DNA from: Lineus longissimus
Taxonomy: Eukaryota; Nemertea; Pilidiophora; Heteronemertea; Lineidae
NCBI RefSeq assembly: GCF_910592395.1
Contig: NC_088312.1
Location: 9,610,001-9,674,000 of the forward strand
Direction of reading: 5' to 3'
Length of the DNA: 64,000 bases
Shown here piece after piece: positions 34,701-47,400 of the stretch (its first letter is position 1; every line of letters starts with the position of its first letter). Under the pieces are notes generated by a model that was not told the DNA's origin, did not search any database, and worked only from the letters and a program-made list of their open reading frames with translations. A program made the translations under genes and the position numbers.

Positions 34701-35608
34701 CCAGTAAGGACACTTAACAGTCCTGAGGTTGTCAAAGATTAAGCCAAAGATTGTATTCTCAAAGAAGCCAAATAACACAGCTGGCCCGACTTACCCTAAG
34801 TAGTTCACAAGCTAAGACTGTCACAGATGTAGTTCCGTCGCCTACTTCATCATCCTGGACTTTAGAAATGTCTGGAAATAAACATATATAAATATGAGTA
34901 GATGACGAAAAGGCCTCAGTTTCTGTTTGGAAGTTTTAGTTTGGTGTATTTTCATCAATGTTAGTGGAATACCACAAATCCCTCCGCATGACAGTAGTTA
35001 AACAATACCTTATCAGTGCTGCACCACACATTTACACATCTATTTGTTGGAGCTTACCACATAATACTTTAGCAGCTGGATTATCCACTCCAATGGCTTT
35101 CAAGATAGTTGCTCCGTCATTGGTCACATGGACTGGATCTTTTGGATCACCAGACTGCAGCACTTTGTCCTGGGGGATAAAGATATTGTAACTTAGTCAT
35201 GGTAGTCAGTCGATCCTTCACTTTTTGAGGGAGTGGGACATGTTCCCCTCCCCCCTTCACACACATAGAAAACAATGACTTGGCAACCAAAGGCAAAGGA
35301 ATTTCATGATTAGCAAGAATCTCAACAACTAATTTCTTAAAATCAATTTTTCAGCCCACTAGTTCGAAATGACAACACTTACCATTCCCTTGGGTCCCAA
35401 AGTACTTTTGATCAAATCACCAATAGCAATAGCTCCTACAAAGGATGACTGAAAGAGAATATAGAAGATATATAGAAGAATATAGAGAATATGAAAGAAA
35501 TACGATTCGTTCTGGAAACAAAAAGTACTGAAGACTTACCAAACGCGCAATCTCTGACCTCTCCTCCTCAGCGCCTGCATTGAGGACTTGAATGGGTTGT
35601 AGGGAATA
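31754..35608 (-). CDS. CCT2: T-complex protein 1 subunit beta (CCT/TRiC chaperonin)
   Basis: Twelve exons on - : 35540-35608, 35383-35448, 35058-35169, 34795-34871, 34517-34629, 34190-34392, 33765-33993, 33247-33458, 32868-33008, 32489-32592, 32225-32324, 31754-31923. All phases agree; 531 codons before TAA, against 535 aa in human, so only about three N-terminal codons are missing (first coding exon not located, probably within 35609-36283). Family motifs: [124 protein letters not shown]. It is one of eight subunits of the cytosolic chaperonin that folds actin and tubulin. The C-terminus ends APDRCM instead of PDHHPC. Confidence 0.96.
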
Positions 35609-36283
35609 CTGCAAAAGAATCAACGTCCTTAGTTACACATTATTTTAAACATGTCTGCAGTCTCATTAACAGTCCTAGACCTTGATCACTATATGAAACT
35701 GGACTAACATGATCAACAATTTACTCATCCCGCTGCCTCTGGGACTCCTGCATGCCTGTGTATACAATGTACATGTTGATAATGTACCGCACAATCATAC
35801 AATGCATTGCACGAATCATTGAATGACTCCGAAATGAGACCCAATATCTTTGCTCTTTATGGACAGTTTCCGAGCCCTTTAAAGCATTGTTTCGGGAACA
35901 AGTATAGTTTAGGCGATTGCATATCACTATATATTAAATGTGTATTACAAAAATATATTCTGAAGGCAATCATTACCATTATTAAGAAAGATAATTCAGC
36001 CTGCAAAGTGAGAAGATCTTTCCAGAAGCACGTTTGAGAAATGTCGTTGTGATCGTCGTTGCAAAAATTCCAGGATGGCCGCATGAGCAAAAACATTAAA
36101 TCAGACCATTTCAATGGTTTAAAGTTTTAAAATAACAGGGCGATTTCTTGAACGATTGGTTTGCAATAAAATAAAAAAGGTGTAAGATGATAAAGCTGGT
36201 AAAGATACAATCAGATTGCGGTGTCGCTTGTGTAATTTTCGGCTGATGTGGAAGTAGGATGCCGTTGTTTGAGAAGAAAAATC
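35609..36283. promoter_or_regulatory. Shared divergent promoter interval, CCT2 / PSMD13
   Basis: 675 bp separate the first placed CCT2 exon from the PSMD13 start codon. It must contain the tiny first coding exon and 5' UTR of CCT2 and the 5' UTR of PSMD13. I checked ATG triplets followed by a GT donor in the right phase but none is convincing. Confidence 0.5.
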
Positions 36284-39200
36284 ATGGCGACCCAAAGAGA
36301 CGTAAGCGGCTTTTTGGCCGAACAACAAACCAAAAATACCGGTGAAATAGCTGCAGAATGGAGTACTATGGAGCAGTTATACAACAAGAAGTAATATATC
36401 TATCGGCCTTCAAATTTTCAGTGTTATCTGAGTGTTACTTTCTGTGCTAGAGCATGTTTTTGGTGCCAGAAATTTTGCTTTGTACATGCTGAATCATTTC
36501 TTGTGTGTAACGTTGAAAATGCACTACAGATGTACAGTGTCAGTATCATATGTACGAGTAACTTCTCACTAGTTTTTTCAAGTTTCTTTTAGAATTGAAT
36601 GATGCGAATGATATGACCTTACGATTTATTGAACATTTGTCCTTCGAAATTCCTATCGGATGTGTTGCCTTTTCTTTTGCCCTCGTCCGTCCATGCAACA
36701 TGCAATAGTTGACACTGTGACAGCGTGCTGTGTCTTGTCTCAGTGATTAAGAACAAACAGTTTCTTGTCTCCCTATTCCGAAAGACAGAATGCCGGGCTT
36801 GGTTTAGAACTCTCGATCAGACTCTGCTTGCAGTTGAAATTGGATACTGGTCAAATCAATATGGCAGTCCGCATGCAGTGCCTATATACTCATTCAATGA
36901 AATCTGACAATCAGAATGATTGGTATGACTTTTCAGTTTTCTGTCTTCTATTTTCAGATTATGGCATCAGCTGACTCTCAAGTTGGGGGAGTTTGTCAAG
37001 AGGCCATGCTTTCAAAAAGGCGAAGAACTTATTGAGGTGTGTCTTGTCAGAAAGGTCAAACAAAACAGTAGAGATATCTCTTGGAAATTTTCTTTTAATC
37101 TCGTGTTCAGTTTACTAGTTCCTACCTTGGGTCCAACCTCAATTTCAAAGTTGAAAATCATTGATACATTCTTTGAGTAATTATGAAATCATCAGTTGTC
37201 ACTTCGATAGCACAGATGGCATTTAGGTTGGAGGGAATCTCCTTCTGATTGACCTCTTTAACTTTGTTGAAACTAAGAATGTAATTTTAAAATGTCCTTT
37301 TTCAGCTATACAACAACTTCTTGTCAGACTTTGAACACAGGATCAACCCATTGGCCTTGTTGGAAATCCTCATTTATGTGGTCAAACAGATGAAAGGTAA
37401 GGAAGAGAATTTTAAGTTATTGTGGACATGGGGAAGTTCGAGACAATTTCAGAAATATGTGATTTGTTCGCAGTGGGCAACATATTTCATCTTTGGGTCT
37501 TATCACAAAAGTAGCTAATGAGTGCAATATAAGTGTGAGCTGGTCGCAATCAAAGCAAGTGTATCTTTTCACCCTTAGAAGTAGATAATAAACTCATCAA
37601 CTTATACCTTATCATTTCAGACCCTCAAACTGCCCTTGAGTTCATGGAAAAGGCCAAGGAAAGGGTCAAGTCCAGTGAAGAAGCCACAATATTATGTATG
37701 ACTGTCATAGCTAATGTGAAACTTCTTCAAAATGATCTCCCTGGCACAAAGGTAAATTTCATGGTTTTTTTTTAAAGAGTGCACTCTGCCTATGAAAGTA
37801 TTTATCTGAATTAAAATCAAATTTTGAATTACCTTTATATTCAATCATCTCTCTTGATGTAAACAAAAATTGTCTCTGAGGGTGGGTGACCTTCAGAAGA
37901 ATTTGTGTTATTCAGTTTAAAAAAATGTCCTTGGGGGTACATTACTATGGGGTGGCATTGTCTAGATAGCAACTTTTCATTGAATAGACATTCATAGAGA
38001 TTCATGATATTTTTCAGAAACTTGTTGAGGAAGCTCAGGCGGTGTTAGATAATATCGATGGAGTGGGACCAGTCCATGGACGATTTTATGAATTATCGAG
38101 TAACTACTACAAAACCATTGGCAACCATGCTGCTTACTACAGAGATGCTCTCCGCTATCTAGGATGTACAGACCTTGAAGATATTCCAGGTAAGATGGAA
38201 TACAGTTTGTTTATCCTAGTCATGTGCCTGGAAAGTATTTTTTGCTTCTGATGCGGTCCTTACCAATACTCCACCAATGCTCCTCTCATTTCCCCCGAAG
38301 TTGGAGTTTGGCTGCCCGAGTGGCAGTGGACTAGAATACAGTCACACATACAATACGATATTAGTTCGTTGTACTAAATGATCTTCATATCTTCCAGAAT
38401 CTGAACAAGTGGAGCGAGCCTTCAACCTCTCATTAGCTGCTTTATTAGGAAAGGGTGTTTATAACTTTGGAGAGTTGGTAAGTCTTACAATCGTCATTTC
38501 CATGTGAATGAAGGTTGATTATAGATAGTGGGTGTAGTAGTGTTTCTGCTAGTGTTGAAATAAAAGGGGTACAAACTTATTTTTCACCAAAAGAGGCTCT
38601 GCTTTTACACCCTCTAAATCATTAAGACCTATATACAGTACTCTATAGTAAGACAGTATAACAAACTTGTTGAAGTTGTGGCATCTATTTTAACTTGATA
38701 TCAATTTCTTTACAGCTTGCTCACAAGGTCCTTGAATCACTGAAGAGCACAGACAGGCAGTGGTTGGTGGATCTTTTGTATGCATTTAACAGTGGCAACT
38801 TGGAGAAGTTTGAAAGTCTTCGTAAAAGTTGGCAGGGACAGGTACAGGTCTTATCTAGATTTCTTTGTTTATGGTTCATCTTTCAAAAACGACTACCGTT
38901 ACAACTTTCTAGAAGTCTTTGCTTCCAAGAATTGCTCTGCTGATAGCATGAGATTGGACAAAAGTGCATGCATCATGACCACTGCACAGAATTTTCAGCT
39001 TGGTGTCCATTTACATTTGGGGTTCTACCCTTCTTTACCAATCATACTTACGTATTTCAGGCCGATTTGGTTGCCTCAGAAAAGTTCCTTCGTCAGAAGA
39101 TCTGCCTTCTCTGTTTAATGGAAATGACCTTCAAACGACCAGCTAACAACAGACAACTGTCATTTGAAGCCATTGCTAAAGAAGCAAAAGTTCCTAATGA

Positions 39201-40004
39201 TGAGGTATGTACAATACATATTATAAGTCATGTCTTTGTTTATCATATCAGTCCAACCTTGCAAAAGTATTCTGACTCATTGGTATCAGAATTGACTGTT
39301 CCATCAAATGTTATACTCTTAGTTTAAAGTCTGATTTTATTGGGAACATTGCTACATTTTAGACTCAGCTCTTCTGTAATAGAAGACTCTAAAAAGTAGC
39401 TTTGAATACACAAAAATGATGACTGACATCTGTCATCTTTCAATTGTTTCAGGTTGAATTACTGGTAATGCGAGCACTCTCACTTGGCCTTGTAAAGGGA
39501 CACATTGACCAGGTTGACAAGAAAGTCCACATGACTTGGGTACAGCCAAGAGTACTTGATCTAACACAGGTAAATAAACAAATTAAACGCACAATAATCA
39601 CCAATACACTTGTCAGTCCATTCAGTAATGGCCATAGTACACAGCACAAGTTGCTCTGAAATCCACCCGTAATCTAGCAGCTACGCTTGATATTGAACAC
39701 CAATTTTAAGAGCAACTATTTGTGGGCACTTCAGCCTTGACAGACAGTAGATCTCCTCAAGTAAACATTGTGAGTTTGAATCCTTGTTTGCTTTGGACTT
39801 ATCATGCCCCTTGACATCATTGAAAACTCTGTATAAAACAAGCTTCCTTCGTTTGCCGTTAGGTTCTTATGTAGTTTTAAACTCATGTACTTTTATTGTT
39901 TTCAGATCGGTACTATGCAGCAACAGTTGAAACACTGGTGTGTAGATGTGAACTCAATGGGCTTGCTGGTCGAGGATAATGCACATGATATCCTCTACAC
40001 TTAG
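36284..40004 (+). CDS. PSMD13: 26S proteasome non-ATPase regulatory subunit 13 (Rpn9)
   Basis: Ten exons: 36284-36390, 36958-37036, 37306-37396, 37621-37751, 38018-38189, 38398-38477, 38716-38841, 39061-39204, 39453-39569, 39906-40004. All GT-AG, phases agree, 381 aa (human 376). Matches recalled family blocks: [97 protein letters not shown], then [16 protein letters not shown] and [16 protein letters not shown]. The C-terminal half is a PCI domain, which holds together the proteasome lid. The start is set by [11 protein letters not shown] aligning with the human N-terminus. AATAAA at 40303-40308 marks its end. Confidence 0.97.
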
Positions 40005-40078
40005 AGACTGGAAACAATATCATTAACATTAGAATATGATGTGCTGAATGGTTGCCATTGCAGGATTTTGACTACTTG

Positions 40079-40143
40079 TGATCAAGGGGAACTAAAAGCT
40101 TGATCAAGGGGAACTAAAAGCTGAAAAGGGGAACTATAAGCTT
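40079..40143 (+). repeat. 22-bp tandem repeat, about three copies
   Basis: TGATCAAGGGGAACTAAAAGCT occurs twice perfectly and a third time degenerate (about 21 bp, AACTATAAGCT), in the PSMD13 3' UTR. Confidence 0.85.
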
Positions 40144-40302
40144 GAACCTTTTCGGTGATGTGAATTTCACTTTCTCATATGGAAATTTCAAGAACACCAG
40201 GACAGTGCTCGACTACATTATGTGTTGCCCATAAATGGTTTTGTCCAAAAGCTAGACTCCTATCTTTCAGTTGTTAAATATCTGTTGATAGAAGAGTCTG
40301 CC

Positions 40303-40308
40303 AATAAA
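40303..40308 (+). terminator. Polyadenylation signal for PSMD13
   Basis: AATAAA, 299 bp after the PSMD13 stop. Confidence 0.65.
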
Positions 40309-40639
40309 GTTAAACTGGACCTTAGACAAAACTTGTTAGCTTAAAAATCAAAGTGTTTGTATGTCGGACTGAAGTTTTTCTCTGTCGAGTTTGGTAAAGA
40401 TTACCAGCAGTGCACGATGAAGGATCTCTATGATATTGTACTGCCTTGAAATATCTTGGTGAGAGCTCTGTGTGTTCTGACCAACTTTGATATTCAAGAA
40501 ATATGTTAAAGATTGTACAGTAAATAAATTTAATGGTGCAGTGATTTGTACTTGTCATATATGGAACAACCACAGTTTACAAACTTTCACATCAAGAGGC
40601 GTAGATTTCAGCCATTGCCCACCAATTCACAGAGCGTAA

Positions 40640-43600
40640 AGCTGTGATGATGTCTTCATCGAGACTTTACATATATTTTTTCCTGAGGCATCCTGTATAG
40701 CAATGGATATCGCAACAGTCTGTCCAACTGATGAGCAGCATGTTATGACGATGACTCCATGTCGGGCCTTCGGTTAAGAAGCCCTTGAATTCCTTTCCTT
40801 AGACATCCGATTTAGATTGCAAGATCAAGTTCAACCGGTCAGACCAGAGGCATGCAGTTCTATATCTTCATGTCAGGTTCTTGGTATCAAGGCCTCATCA
40901 TCTTCTTGGAGATTCCGTGCAGAACAGGACAGATTTGAACAGAAATGCCCAGCAAATGGGAAATAGCCTGGGTGTGAAAATGTCTTCATCAGGCCCTTGA
41001 CGCTCTCCATATCCTTCTCGATACATCCTGAATATAGCATATGCAACCATTCCCAACAATTCAGAGAGAGCTTGGCTGCGACAGTGTCTCCACGTCAGGC
41101 CCGTTCGAAGATTTTTTGCAGATCGTCCTTTTCAGAGACATCCTGTATATCAACGCAGATTGCACAAGTCTGTCCAACTGACGGCAGAGATACAGGTTGT
41201 GACGATGTCTCCACATCGGGTCTCCGAGGTTTTACATAAATTTTCTGTGACATTCTTTATAAAGCATGGCAGTTATGTCCAACTGGTGACACTGTGGTAG
41301 GTTGTGACAACGTGTCCATGCCTGACTCTTATAACCAAGACAATTGAAGTTACACTGTTTTCATGCTTAGAGTACTCTAAGTTTCCTGAGAGGCTGTATA
41401 ATTTGGTCCGAGGACTCGATACCAGCTTTCGGCACGTACTGTGGTGCCTTTCTCAAGTATGCCTGGCTCTTGTCGCTCTCTAGATCCCTTTTGAGACATC
41501 CTGAATTCTGCCACAGAGACAAATGAGACAGAGCCAGCAGGTTGTGACGATGTCTCCATGGTATCCCTTGCTCAACGAGCCTTTATAAATTCATTTCCAA
41601 GACGCCCGCCGTACAGGTGGATTGCAAGAGTATGTGACACTGGTTAGACCAGGGAGACTTTCAGTGCTAGGTTGTACCTGAGTCTTCATGTCTTCCCCCC
41701 TTGGTTACAAGCCTTACAAATCCTTTTTTGAGACATCTGGTATTATTGCAATGAAGATTGCAACATTACATGTATGTCCAACTGAAGTGACAAAGATACA
41801 TCCTGAATTTGGCAAAAAAGGAATTATAGCCAACTATACGGATGCGACAGAGATATGTTGTGACAGTGTATATAAGTCGAACCCCAAGCCCTTGTGTATC
41901 CTCTTCTGAGACTTCTGCACAGGGCATGGCAGATTTCAATGCCCAACAAATCAGACAGAGCTAAGTTGTGACAATGTCTTCATATCAGGCCCTTGACGCT
42001 CTCCATATCATTTTCTAAGCCATTCTGTCTCTGTCTATTGCAACAGTCAGTTCAATGATGAGACAGAGCCAGCAGGTTGTGACGATGTCTCAATGTCAGA
42101 CCATTGGTCAATAAGCCCGTATAGATCCTTTTCTAACAAGTCCGGTACATATATTACAAGAGTATGACACCGCTCAGACCAGGGAGGCTTTCGGTACTAG
42201 GCTGTGACGATGACTTCATGTCAGGCCCACGAGTCTTTACAGTTATATTCCTCAGAAATCCTTACAAAGCAAGGCAATTTGCAACAGTATTGTCCAACTG
42301 GTGAAACAGTGCTTTGTCGGAACCATGTGGCCATGTCGGGCCCTTGGTTTGAAGGCCTCATCATCTTCTTGGAGATTCCGTGCAGAGCAGGACAGATAAC
42401 AGAAATGCCCAGCAAATGAGAAATAGCATGGGTGTGAAAATGTCTTCATCAGGCCCTTGACGCTCTCCATATCCTTACCGATACATCCTGAATGCAGCAT
42501 ACGTAACCATTCCCAACAATTCAGACAGCTTGGCTGCGACAATGTCTCCACGTCAGGCCCGTTCGAAGATTTTTGCCAACTGACAGCAGAGATACAGGTT
42601 GTGACGATGTCTCCACATCGGGTCTCCGAGGTTTTATAGAAATTTTCTGTGACATTCTTCATATAGCATAGCAGTTATGACCAACTGGTGCCACTGTAGT
42701 AGGTTGTGACAACGCGCGTGTCCATGCCTGACTCTTATAACCAAGACAATTGAAGTTTCACTGTTTTCATGCTTAGAGTACTCTAAGTTTCCCGAGAGGC
42801 TGCGTAATTTGGTCCGAGGACTCGATACTAGCTTTCGGCACGTACTGTGGTGTCTTTCTCAAGTATGCCTGGCTCTTACCGCTGGCCAGATCCTTTTTTG
42901 AGACATCCTGAATTCTGCCAGGTGATGATATACCCCACAATTCAGAGAGAGCTAGTGAAGGCTTTACCGTATAGCAACAGTCTGTCCGACCATGGAGGTA
43001 TACCTCCATGGTCCGACTGAGACAGAGCCCAGCAGCATGTTATGACGATGACTCCATGTCAGGCCATTGGTTAAGAAGCCCTTATGAATTCCTTTCCTGG
43101 CGGGACGTCTGATTTAGATTGCAAGATCAAGTTCAACCGGTCAGACCAGAGAGGGATGTAGTTCTATATCTTCATGTCAGGTTCTTGGTATCAAGGCCTC
43201 ATCATCTTCTTGGAGATTCCGTGCAGAGCAGGACAGATTTGAACAGAAATGCCCAACAAATGGGAAATAGCAAGGGTGTGAAAATGTCTTCATCAGGCCC
43301 TTGACGCTCTTATATCCTTCCCGATACATCCTGAGTATAGCATATGCAACCATTCCCAACAATTCAGAGAGAGCTTGGCTGCGACAATGTCTCCACGTCA
43401 GGCCCGTTCGAAGATTTTTACAGATCGTCCTTTTCAGATACATCCTGTATATCAACGCAAATTGCAAAATTCTGTCCAACTGACGGCAGGAGCTACAGGT
43501 TGTGACGATGTCTCCACATTGGGTCTCCGAGGTTTTACTGTGCAGAAATGTCCAGCCAAGAGTATGACACCACTCAGACCAGGGAGGTTTTTAGTGCTGG

Positions 43601-43760
43601 GTTGTGATGATGACTTGTCAGACCCACGAGTCTTTATAGATGTATTCCTCAGAAATCCTGTACGAAGCAAGGCAATTTGCAACATTATTGTCCAACTGGT
43701 GAGACAGTGCTTTGTCGGTACCATGTGGCCATGTCGGGCCCTTGGTTGCAAGGCTGTAAA
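40640..43760. repeat. Degenerate tandem-repeat array, unit about 100-120 bp, with higher-order copies
   Basis: The motif TGTGACGATGTCTCCA, then TGTCAGGCCC, a Pu/Py stretch, GACATCCTGTAT, GCAACAGTCTGTCCAACTG and AGACAGAGCCAGCAGG recurs about every 100-120 bp. Larger blocks are copied within the array: about 40722-41180 resembles 43016-43490 (offset near 2.3 kb), and 41290-41500 resembles 42700-42910. Open frames here (for example 42252-42662 on -) read repeat sequence and are not genes. Confidence 0.85.
42988..43013. repeat. 26-bp perfect palindrome
   Basis: GACCATGGAGGTA is followed at once by its reverse complement TACCTCCATGGTC, inside the tandem array. Probably a local inverted duplication. 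Confidence 0.9.
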
Positions 43761-43769
43761 TTAACATTT

Positions 43770-44290
43770 TCTGATACACAAGATGTGTTATGCAGATTTG
43801 AGTTGATTGTCTCACCAAATCATGTAGCACATCCGGGACAGAATGTGTTATGACTTGAATGTGACACCATAGCTTGGGCACATCTAGGACCGGATGGGGG
43901 TTACTGATCTGACTTGATGGAGACACCACAACGTCATCAAGGACAGGATGTGTCAGGCTAATCTGACTTGATTGTGACACCATATCTTGTAGCACATCGA
44001 GGACAGCATGCGTTTTGCAGATATGACAAGGTTGGACACCACAATGTCATCAAGGACAGGATGTGCTGTGCAGATCCGACTTGATTATGAAGCCATATTT
44101 TGAAGCACATCCAGGACAGGATCTGTCAGGCAGAATGAATTGATTGTGACACTATTATCTTGTAGGACATCGAAGACAGGATGCATTTTTCAGATCAAAC
44201 TTAATTGTGACACCATTACGTTATAAAAGAAAGGATGCGTCATGTATGTCAGACTTGATTGTGACATAGCTTAGGGCACTATTTTTTTAA
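43770..44290. repeat. Second tandem array, unit about 60-70 bp
   Basis: A unit of the form GTGACACCATA-CTTGTAGCACATC-AGGACAGGATG-TG-CAGAT-TGACTTGATT repeats about eight times, directly after the first array but with a different unit. Copies are diverged. Confidence 0.8.
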
Positions 44291-44465
44291 AATACGAATT
44301 GGTCAGGTGGAGTGCCCTTTTGGCTTGTCTTGGAAGTTTCAAGGGTTCGAATGCACACAACTCTGACCGGTCAATTCTGTGAATGTTGAAGAATTATTTT
44401 CTGACAAGGAACCAGTGGTAGACTGCTGGTTCGGGTCAGTGGTCCTGGATAACTGTACCCTCTTT

Positions 44466-44483
44466 GGGGGGGGGGGGGGGGGG
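44466..44483 (+). repeat. Poly(G) run of 18
   Basis: Uninterrupted G18, followed by CAAAGAGAAGAAGAAGG. Its length may be an assembly artefact. Confidence 0.9.
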
Positions 44484-44499
44484 CAAAGAGAAGAAGAAG

Positions 44500-47400
44500 G
44501 TTTCCTTCAGTAATAATTTATTTGGCAACACAAAATCTGGAACTTAAATATTTGATGAAGTAACACTATGCTAAACACAAATCCACCAAGAATATTCCCA
44601 GGATGGAGTGACATGAAATCACAGCTTTACATTATTGACAATACAGACAACATATTGTTCTCATAGACATGAAATATCGACTCTTAAATGAGGGAGGCTC
44701 GGAATGCAAGAGATACCAAACACACTCGAAATAGGCTTAGACATGAAGAATTCATTCAATTTCAGGTGAGATGATCGCAAATCAATGAGATCTGAAAACT
44801 TGGATTGAGGCAGAATTTGTCAAACTCTTTCCTCTTGTCTGAATTTGAGATAGTTGACAGAATAATCCATTGCATTATTTTGAAGTCTGATATATTGATG
44901 AGTAATGCGTTGAAAAATGTTTGAACTCCACACCTGGCCAATTAGGTAAATGCTTTTTATGGCAAAGTTTCAGAGACCTTACTTAGGCGACTAAAGACCC
45001 CCACCCCCACCCTTGCCCCCAAATTCCTTTTAATAATTCAATGAATAAATTTGGAGACAGATTATCATTGAATCCATCTCTGCCAATGCCAACATCATTT
45101 TGGTCGGCACAGACAAGAAGCACCGTCCTCCCTCCTTTTTGAACATTACAATCCAGTGAAACCTACAATATTCAATGTGTCACTTAGTGTTACTAATACA
45201 GAATACTAGAACAGTCACTCTTGAATACAATGAAACAGCTAAGTCTTTAAGTAATCCTTACTACATTCTATCCTCTTTAGAAATCATACACATTCATATA
45301 AAATTATTGCGCTCATCTGCAGAAGATGCAGCGACATCAAAACCTGTAGAAACTTCCATGAATGTAAAAAAGTACAAAAATGCCAGTACAAAAATCTTCG
45401 GCAGCATTTTAATGGTAGGTAGATGCAGTCAGTTTGTTAAAATGTGTGTGCTTTGCAAAAGTGAAGAGCCTGAATGTTGAATAGCTTATCATTGATATTT
45501 GACCACTGAAATATTTCAAGATTGCACTCTGTCATTTATGTACCTGGCAGCAATAATATACAATCTCGACAACTGATAATATCTTTTTATCATGTCATTC
45601 TTGATGCTTCCAGATATCAAGCAATACTCCATTTCACAAATAATTGTCTGAGCCTTTTTCAGAACAAATTGGACCCCTTCTCAACCATGTAGCAATACTG
45701 GAGCATACATGTACATCATAGTCTGTTATAGACAAAGTAAGAGAGCAGCTTCACTGTCAAAAACACACACATTTGATAGGATTCCAAGTGGTTATATCAT
45801 ATAGGAGAAAAGCATTAACCCAAATAACACCCTCAACAGTTCTTTTGTTTTTGCCATAAAACATGGTCTCGTATTTAACCCTGTCAGTTCATTGATAAAA
45901 GGATTACCGTAGTAATTAGAATGTTTAAAATAAACCACGCCACATGAACGACTGTTGAGACGAAGCAGTCTGAAGAAGCAATATGCCCCTCTTGTTCCGA
46001 GGGTGTTGATTTAGGATGAAAGTATATTAAATCATGGTTGGACCATTACAAATGTAACTGAAATAGATAATGTCATAATTATACAGACAGGTTCTAGGAC
46101 GCTGAAAGTCACCTTTGCCCAATCCGCACATGTGGAATCCACTTAATGTTAACACTGAGAGGTTGGTCTGCACCAAGTTTCAAGGTTTTATTTTGATGAA
46201 AACCGTCAACTGCTTGAAACTTATCCATTGAACATTGTTTCAAGGGGGACAGACAGATCTTTTGTCATTTCAGTTATGATGGATGTTGGGCAAATGTAAT
46301 TCCAGATCACCTGTACCATGTAGTATGGGGACAAACAGTTTGTGATTGTACAAATAAGTGTTGTTTAGCGAAGGTTAAGAAATACATACAGAAAATAGAA
46401 CATTACATACCAGTACAAAATATCTACTGAAATAATGTACAAAACCTTACACCAAAGCTTTCATATCAATGACGAAGGGAAGCAAATCTTTATAAGACCA
46501 GGCCAATATAAACACGCACAAAATGGATTGAAAAATACGAAAGAGTTAAGACTTACTACACTCATGTACGTACACAATGATGATATATGATTGAGAAAAA
46601 ATGCACAAAACCATCTGATGATAAAGATGCAGTCAGCAAAGGAAATATTTCTGTCAAAACAGAGGTGGTGTCACATGGCAAATTCAGTTGCCTTCATGTA
46701 TACTGATATCCTGATATCAATCGATAGAAAATAATTCCAAAAGTCATGTTTCATTTTCTGGTTTCATCTGCTACCAAAAATATATAACCGCGCCTTATAT
46801 ATTTTTGCTGCTACTCACAAATGGTTTTGAAAAGATTCCCTGACATGTTTTTTTGTCTGTTTCAGGTCATTATTTTCTACAAAAACAAATAACCCTCTGA
46901 GGGTTTTGGACATGCCACGGTCAAAACACAAGATATGTTCAAAAGATATTGGTGAATGACAATGTTTTCAGCTTTAGGATAACTTCACTGAGATGATGCA
47001 CATGATGATGAACACTGCATCTACATGTAGTACACAAGATTATTATGATCATGCGAAAATGCCTCAGTTGATCAGTCATGAAGAACAGAATTTATAATTC
47101 CAATTCCTTGCTGAACTCACTTTGGTGAATTGGGTACACCACATCAGGTAAGCAAAATGCACCGAGTGAAAGCGCAGCGGCAATTCAAATTAATAATATG
47201 CCAGTTCTGGACCACAATGGACTCCCCGAAATCCCTCTTTGCAGATGGTGAAGTTAAGGGGGTGGTTCTGGCAAGTCTATTGTGTGGGCCGTATAAACCG
47301 ATATATCAATTTTATTCACCACCATAGAAAGTGGAGATTTGCTCAAACTATTCAATTTGTAGTAGTTTATCCACTCTGCAGCATATCAACCATTATTCTT

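Noticed and set aside
42252-42662. 136-codon open frame on -
   Set aside because: It lies wholly in the tandem array, and the same peptide pieces recur in neighbouring repeats. No family.
45175-45480. 101-codon open frame on +
   Set aside because: No recognisable domain, no splice partners, and AT-rich surroundings; likely chance.
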